A stretch of 64,000 nt of DNA from Phyto melanocephala. Lineage: Eukaryota; Arthropoda; Insecta; Diptera; Rhinophoridae. The notes under the pieces are model-generated. The model saw only the letters and a program-made list of their open reading frames with translations, was not told the DNA's origin and did no database searches. The stretch's first letter is position 1, and every line of letters begins with the position of its first letter. This document shows, piece by piece, positions 58,741 to 64,000 of this stretch. The DNA lies in the NCBI GenBank assembly GCA_941918925.1, contig OW799233.1:108059833-108123832 (forward strand), written 5' to 3'. The position numbers and the translations under genes were made by a program.

Positions 58741-59969
58741 TTCGTTGTTGTAGAGCATTTATTTGTTAAAAATTGTTTCTCATACAAGTAATGTTCTGGT
58801 TTAGGAGAAGATGTCAAACCTTACTGGGCATATCTGCCGCATGTCACAAATATTTTTATTCACTAAAAAAACAAATAGCCAAATCACCCTTTATATATAC
58901 TTACGCTTCATAAAAATATATTTTCAGCATTAAAAAAATTGTTTATCGCACAAAACCAAGATAATAAACAATATTTTTAAAAACTATTTAAGACATTCCT
59001 TATCTCTTCATATCACAACTTTAATGATTCCAGAAATCTGTGGAAAATTGCAAAAGATATTCCATTAATACAATATTTTATGAGCCGTTGCTCTTTAAAT
59101 GGCTCTTCCAATATTGTAGTACGATGGATGCGAATATTTATCTAGGTTACGAGACAAATAATAAAAACACCAACGCACCTTTTTCAAAAGCAGCAGCTAC
59201 AACAAATAAAAGTGAATCAGCCTAAAGAATAACAAAATTTATTCACTTTGCAAGTATATATAAAAAAGGTATAAATGCAACATGATAATGAACAGAAAAT
59301 TTTAAAATTTTAATGCTGAAATGTTCTTGTTTTACCAAAAACAAAAACGTTTTTTTTCAGTTTTTCCTTGCTTTACAAAATATAAACAATAACGTTCGAC
59401 CAACTAACGAAAGCAACAAAAAAAAAACATCAACACATACATGCTTTAAAAAGAGGTGATCGTAAAGAATATGCATACAAATGGGCAGAAAATCAAATTA
59501 AGAACCAATCAAAACATAGTGCTTCTCAACTGGACGAAATTCATATAAAATGAAGAGTAAGATAACAAAAAAAAAATTAAATGGATATGGGGGATTTCGT
59601 AAAGATTATGTTTATAGTATTCATATTTTTGATGATAAATTTTTAATCTTTTTTATACAAATTATATCATAAAGTAAAAACGTAAAATTTGTTTTTATAT
59701 AATTGATATCATTCTAATACGGTTAAAATGAATTAAAAAAAAAATTTATGAATCATTTGTTTATAAATAAAATAATTTATTTGACAAGAATGCCTTAGTC
59801 GAAAGCTGCTGTTTTTTTTAAATACCAAGGCATATTCATACTGGTATAGGCACCGGTGAAATAATATAACAAAGCTACTTTTTAAGAGGTGCTTTCTGTT
59901 GAGGCCAATTCGTATTTCAGCGATGGAAAAGTTGTTATGTTAGGTTTAATTTAATAAAATTTTATATTT
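58741..59969. other. AT-rich DNA, nothing recognised
   Basis: No repeat ends or convincing coding frame were found. The frame 59,040-59,225 has no domain that I recognise. Confidence 0.45.
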
Positions 59970-60778
59970 TTATACCCTTCACACAGTGAAAAAGGGTATA
60001 TATAGTTTTGTCATTCCGTGTGAAATTTCTACAATTTTCATTTCCGACCCCATAAAGTATATATTTTCTGAAAGCTTATGAATAGAGGAGTCGATTAAGC
60101 TCTGTCAGTCTGTCCGTGTGTATGTTGAAATCAACTTTTTGAAGCCCCCCGACATCGCTTGGGCCCGGGTGAGGTATTAAAATATCAGAAATATTCGGGA
60201 GTAGATCGGTATTGAAAATCAGAAACCTAGGTACATAAACAACTGAGATATGAGCAAAAATCCACGACCACTTCGATTTTTTTTTCACAAAAACAACATT
60301 ACAACAACAACATACATACATACAAACGTGTATACTGGTTAGATAAAACGTGGCATCGAATCCCAGCTGAGCCAAAAAAAAAATTTTTCTTAATTTTTTT
60401 AAAATTTTCTTTTAATTTTTTTTTATTTTTTATTTTTTATTTAATATGTATATTATTTATATTATTATTATTTTTTGTTTTTTTTTAATTTTTTTTTATT
60501 ATTTTTTTTTTGTTTTATATTTATTATTTATATCTTAATAATTTTTTTTTTAATTTTTTTTTAAATTTTTTTTTAATTTTTTTTTTTTATTTTTTTTTTT
60601 AACATACATACGTAAATTTATAATTTTACAATGGGATGTTTTTATATATGTATGTTTTTTATATGTATGTACGTATTTCATATGGAATGAATGGTGATAC
60701 AAACTACTGTTATTGCATAACTACACGTTGTGAAGGGTATATAAGATTCGGCATGGCCGAATATAGCGCTCTTACTTG
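59970..60778 (+). mobile_element. HINE-C (INE-1-like), full length
   Basis: It starts TTATACCCTTCACACAGTGA with GGGTATA, then the core. The microsatellite is short (GTCAGTCTGTCCGTGTG). TGGCATCGAATCCCAGCTGA, a T-rich AT block (60,375-60,600), the uninterrupted GTAAATTTATAATT site (60,611-60,624), the 3' hairpin ATTCGGCATGGCCGAAT and CTTACTTG follow. It serves as the empty-site reference for the insert at 50,285. Confidence 0.8.
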
Positions 60779-61249
60779 TTTTATTTGTGAAACACATTAT
60801 AAATTATGCAATAGAAACGTATATACATAAATTAGGCAAATTTCTTATCAAAAAAATATACTTAAGTGAATTGTTTAATACCGAAACCAAAATGTTATTT
60901 TCTATCCCCGCATTTATAAATGAAATTAAGGTGAAGTCAACAAATTTTGACAAAATGTTTTCCTATTAGCTGGGCTGATAATTTCACCTGTATGAATTCG
61001 CCTTGTTTAAAACCAAACAAAACATTTCTTTTAATTATTGCCTAAATAGCAAATTATTACAATTTGAAACAGACTTAAATAATTGCTACCAAACAAATTG
61101 AGTAAAAATTAATTAAAAACTCATGCAATAAATCTCTTTCATACCAAAAATCCATTTATTTATATTTTTAAAACAAGTAAGTATGTCTGTTAACATATGC
61201 ATACATTCAATTGGACTTGACCGTAATCAGTCCTCAATTTGATCAATTT
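60779..61249. other. AT-rich DNA, nothing firm
   Basis: GCTGGGCTGATAATTTCACC and GAATTCGCCTTG near 60,970-61,005 recall the foldback family at 50,751. Nothing else is recognised. Confidence 0.4.
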
Positions 61250-61675
61250 TTAAAATCCGTATTTATTCTTTCCTGAAAGCGGGCTATATTGAAATATCAA
61301 AGTAAAGTTCACCAAACGAAATAACTTTACCACTTTAACGCCCAATTCTCCTATAATCTACTATTGTAGAAATTAAAAATATGAAAAAAACGTCAAAATT
61401 ATATGTATGATGATGAAATTTTGCAAATATAGCTTTCTCGATAATTAAGTTATAAAGCCAGAAAGGGTCTCTATAATGCAATAGCTAACAAAAATCTAAC
61501 TTTAACACAAATAGAATTTAAGCAAAGAAAGTAAAACATTTTTTAGTATAAAAACATTTCTCTTTAATGATTTTAGTTATTAAAAAAATAATAAATTTTG
61601 TGGTAAAAAGCTACTACACAAAATTTGTAGTGGGTACAAATAATTTGGCACTGCCGAATATAGTGGTGCTCTTTC
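61250..61675 (+). mobile_element. diverged HINE-A 3' fragment
   Basis: GGCTATATTGAAATATCAAA, CTTTACCACTTTAACGCCCA and AAGCAAAGAAAGTAAAACAT match the HINE-A 3' half without a MITE at the usual site. The end reads TTGTAGTGGGTACAAATAAT then TTTGGCACTGCCGAATATAG, a mutated sub-terminal repeat and hairpin. Confidence 0.6.
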
Positions 61676-62800
61676 TTCTTCTTAAGCGGTCTATGGTTGA
61701 TACACGATCAAGATCAATTAAAATAAATTTAAACTTTGGTGATGAGAAATCGGACGGCAAACTGGATTATTCAAACGTAATCGAAATTTTACAGAGAGCA
61801 TTAGAGAGATTCTGATAAGAGCTCTAAAATTTTGATCACGTTTAAATCCTGCCCCCGTTACATATATTTTAATAGTGTGCTAAAGGTCATAAATGACCAG
61901 TTTTTTAATAACACAATTTTTTTTTATGATTTCTTGTTGTACAAAATATTCTTTGTTTCTACTTCTTTATAAGAAAATCACCAATTCCCTTTATAATAAT
62001 ATGTTAAGAGACTGTTTGATAGTTAATTAACAAGGTTTGCTGCGCTTTTAATTATTCTTTTTATACTTATTTTCAGGTTCAAAACCATTTTCAGACACTG
62101 CATATAAAACTCCCCCTACTCAAAAAAATAAATATTTCAACTGACTATAGTCAGCAAAAGTTAAAGCATTATTATATTTATTAAACGTGATGGCAAAAAG
62201 ATAATGGCTAAAACTGCCTACAGTATAGAGAGCAGCAACAATCTCAACCTTAAGAAGAACTTTAAATCGCAGTTTGTTCTTAAATTTCATTACAACTTAG
62301 TTTGTAAAAGCTTTTTTGGAGAGAGCAAAAAAAAATTAGCAAAATTATCACACACAAATATGATTGCCGGTGAATCTCTTATACAAAATGCGAAATAAGT
62401 TAATATGAGAGTGTGGACAACAATAGCAGCAACAAATTTGGGAAGTGAAATTGATTCAAAAACAAAAAGTAAACAACGATCACACTTAACAAAGAGAGTT
62501 AAAAACTGCAAACATTTTGAACTTTTCAACAACAAAATATTGTGAGTAGCTTTTAAGCAGATATTTAAGCAACATCTTTCCCTTAAGTAACAGCAGCAGC
62601 TACAAACAATAGCTTTGGCAGTATAATAAAATTCTGCTGCCCTATGAGAATGTAAGGCAGCAGAGGACTTTGTTAAGAAGAACTACAAAAACATTTTTCA
62701 CATATCGCAAAATGTACAATTCAACAGCAACAATCTTAATAAGAGTTGGTACTACAATGAGTATTTTGTTCTGTATTCTGATGATTTCACGAGGGCTTAA
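61676..62800. other. unique DNA, probable upstream region of the right-edge gene
   Basis: No mobile-element signature is seen. CAG/CAA-rich stretches (62,590-62,640; 62,720) resemble fly regulatory or intronic sequence. Frames at 61,567-61,815, 62,204-62,398 and the minus-strand 62,290-62,535 lack recognised domains. Confidence 0.4.
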
Positions 62801-63013
62801 AGTATGAATGCGTGTATGTGCGAATGTGCGGTTGCGTAGCGGCTACTTTCAGCACCGCCACACGATTTGGCAAACAATCCTCCAGTCATCATTATCATCA
62901 CCATCGTCGACATCATTAAAAAGCAGAAAATAAACAACAAATTCCTCACCATGTAGCCGAGTTACAGTTCAGAACAAAATTGAATAAGAACAGAAAAATC
63001 AGTAAGGCGAAGG

Positions 63014-63042
63014 TATAAAAGAATCCAACATTTCGAATTTCA
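63014..63042 (+). promoter_or_regulatory. candidate core promoter (TATA box and start site)
   Basis: TATAAAA at 63,014-63,020 sits in GC-richer surroundings (GGCGAAGG upstream). An initiator-like TTTCAAG places +1 near 63,042, 28 bases downstream of the first T. The initiator match is weak. GGTCGGT at 63,062-63,068 lies where downstream promoter elements act, but it does not fit the usual spacing. The preceding 200 bases are repeat-free and less AT-rich, as expected for a promoter. Confidence 0.45.
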
Positions 63043-63453
63043 AGAGAATTATTTAACAAACGGTCGGTGGGAATTGAGTGTATGTGCAGTTTTGTTCCTA
63101 AACAGTGCAATTCGTTACATGAATTGATGAAAATTTTAAATGCAAACTAAATGGTGTTACAAAATTCAACATAAATTAAAAAAGTCATATTAAATACTTT
63201 CAAATAAAATTTCATACAAAATTTTTTTAAAAAAGTATAGCAACCACTTAACACAAGTTGAAAAAATATAAAATATTTATGAATAAAATGTCAAAGTTCG
63301 AACTTGTGAAATAGAAAAAAAAAACCGTTTAAAACGTGGTTAAAAATAAAAATTTTTAGTTTTTAATTTAATTTAATTTTTTGTTTTCAAAATATAATAA
63401 ATTTTTAATTAAACATTTGTGATTAGAAGAAAATTTTATTATCCTTTCAAAAG
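63042..63453 (+). other. candidate non-coding first exon with uORF and 5' splice site
   Basis: From the inferred start the sequence runs to AAAAGGTGAGTG, a near-perfect donor with the exon ending at 63,453 and the intron beginning GTGAGT at 63,454. No long frame is present. A 22-codon frame lies at 63,082-63,150 (MCSFVPKQCNS...), which would act as an upstream ORF if transcribed. A long 5' leader followed by an intron is common in developmentally regulated fly genes. Gene identity cannot be told. Confidence 0.4.
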
Positions 63454-63870
63454 GTGAGTGTTTTTTACTTGAAAAAAATTTAATAAAAAAAAAATATTAA
63501 ATTCAATATTAATTAGTTCCCACATTAAGTATAAGTACAATATTGTAGTGAAAATTTCTGAATAAAATTTGCAAACAATAGGAATAAATAAACAAAGTTA
63601 ATAAATTAAAACTAAACTGAAACAAATTATTTTATTATGAATATCAAAATTATTAACAGTATGTTAAAAATTATTTCAATAAAAAAATTTTATGAACAAA
63701 TAAAATATTTGTATTTTAAAAATATTAAAATTTTAACTGCAAAAAAATAAAATATTGTAATAAAAAATTTTCAAAATTTTTTTTACAAATTTTTTTTATA
63801 AATATTTATATTTACATTTATATAATCATCAAAAAAGTGTACTAAAATTATTAAAAAATATATACAATGT

Positions 63871-63898
63871 CTAATAATTTTACACATCGTTAGTTTAG
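63871..63898 (+). other. candidate branch site and 3' splice site
   Basis: CTAAT at 63,871-63,875 matches the fly branch-point consensus and lies 23 bases before TTTAG at 63,894-63,898. The pyrimidine tract between them is weak. An alternative AG lies at 63,892-63,893. Confidence 0.35.
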
Positions 63899-64000
63899 TG
63901 TGCAAACTGCCCACTTCCAAGATTTTACGGAACTAACTGCCTGTTCAACGATGTCGAAAGAATACCCAAGCGAAATTTCATTCGTACAAATACGTTGAAA
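63899..64000 (+). CDS. candidate second exon, open to the window edge
   Basis: Immediately after the acceptor, phase 0 is open for 34 codons to the last base, with protein-like composition (CANCPLPRFYGTNCLFNDVE, then RIPKRNFIRTNTLK). The Cys spacing would suit an extracellular protein, but no family is recognised. The base composition is clearly less AT-rich than the preceding intron. Joining to the first exon gives no in-frame start, so either a different exon supplies the start or this is still leader. The competing ATG at 63,951 meets a stop after 15 codons. Confidence 0.3.

Overview
The window looks like AT-rich, gene-poor DNA from a higher dipteran, most like a calyptrate fly such as a blow fly or house fly. 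This is inferred from four things: the base composition; many copies of a repeat resembling the INE-1/DINE-1 (Helentron-derived) elements of Drosophila; Tc1/mariner, hAT and I-like remnants; and insect-style splice and promoter signals. I see no long intact host gene and no prokaryotic features, rRNA, canonical tRNA or CRISPR array. Most short open frames are chance frames in AT-rich DNA or lie inside repeats.

Layout. At the left edge (1-785) a good splice acceptor precedes a short terminal-exon candidate and a 3'UTR with a poly(A) signal. At the right edge (about 62,800-64,000) there is a TATA box, a probable non-coding first exon with a strong splice donor, a CTAAT branch site and acceptor, and a short open frame running off the end. 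Between them lie about 62 kb of intergenic or intronic DNA filled with mobile-element debris.

The dominant repeats are INE-1-like elements (called HINE here) in three subfamilies. HINE-A begins TATACCCRCCACC. HINE-B and HINE-C begin TATACCCTTCAC, and HINE-C also carries an AT-only block next to a tRNA-A-box-like motif. All share the internal CCCCATAAAGTATATATTTTCTG-type core, a GTCCGTCT microsatellite in better copies, a 3' hairpin ATTCGGC..GCCGAAT and the terminus CTTACTTG. Four HINE-A copies carry the same roughly 600-bp mariner-type MITE at the same site and in the same relative orientation. A fifth copy keeps the empty TA site. The MITE-bearing HINE therefore seems to have spread as a composite.

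Nesting is extensive. A hAT-like element with a perfect 8-bp target duplication (27,186-30,783) contains a HINE, which contains a MITE. A TIR element (10,320-13,769) contains a 5'-truncated I-like retrotransposon with reverse transcriptase and RNase H. A pogo/Tc1-like element (14,628-16,325) contains a non-LTR 3' end and a HINE. A Tc1/mariner remnant (44,253-45,292) contains a tRNA-derived SINE with a 9-bp duplication. A HINE-C copy contains a 183-bp hairpin insert with a 14-bp duplication and a hammerhead-like core.

Other structures are a 115-unit TGTAA array (52,111-52,685), a tandem pair of 131-bp palindromes (24,993-25,317), a PIF/Harbinger-like MITE (25,983-26,199) and a TIR element with regularly spaced AAGTACTT motifs (37,871-38,531). 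Repeat family names were assigned by eye and memory of motifs, without any database search.
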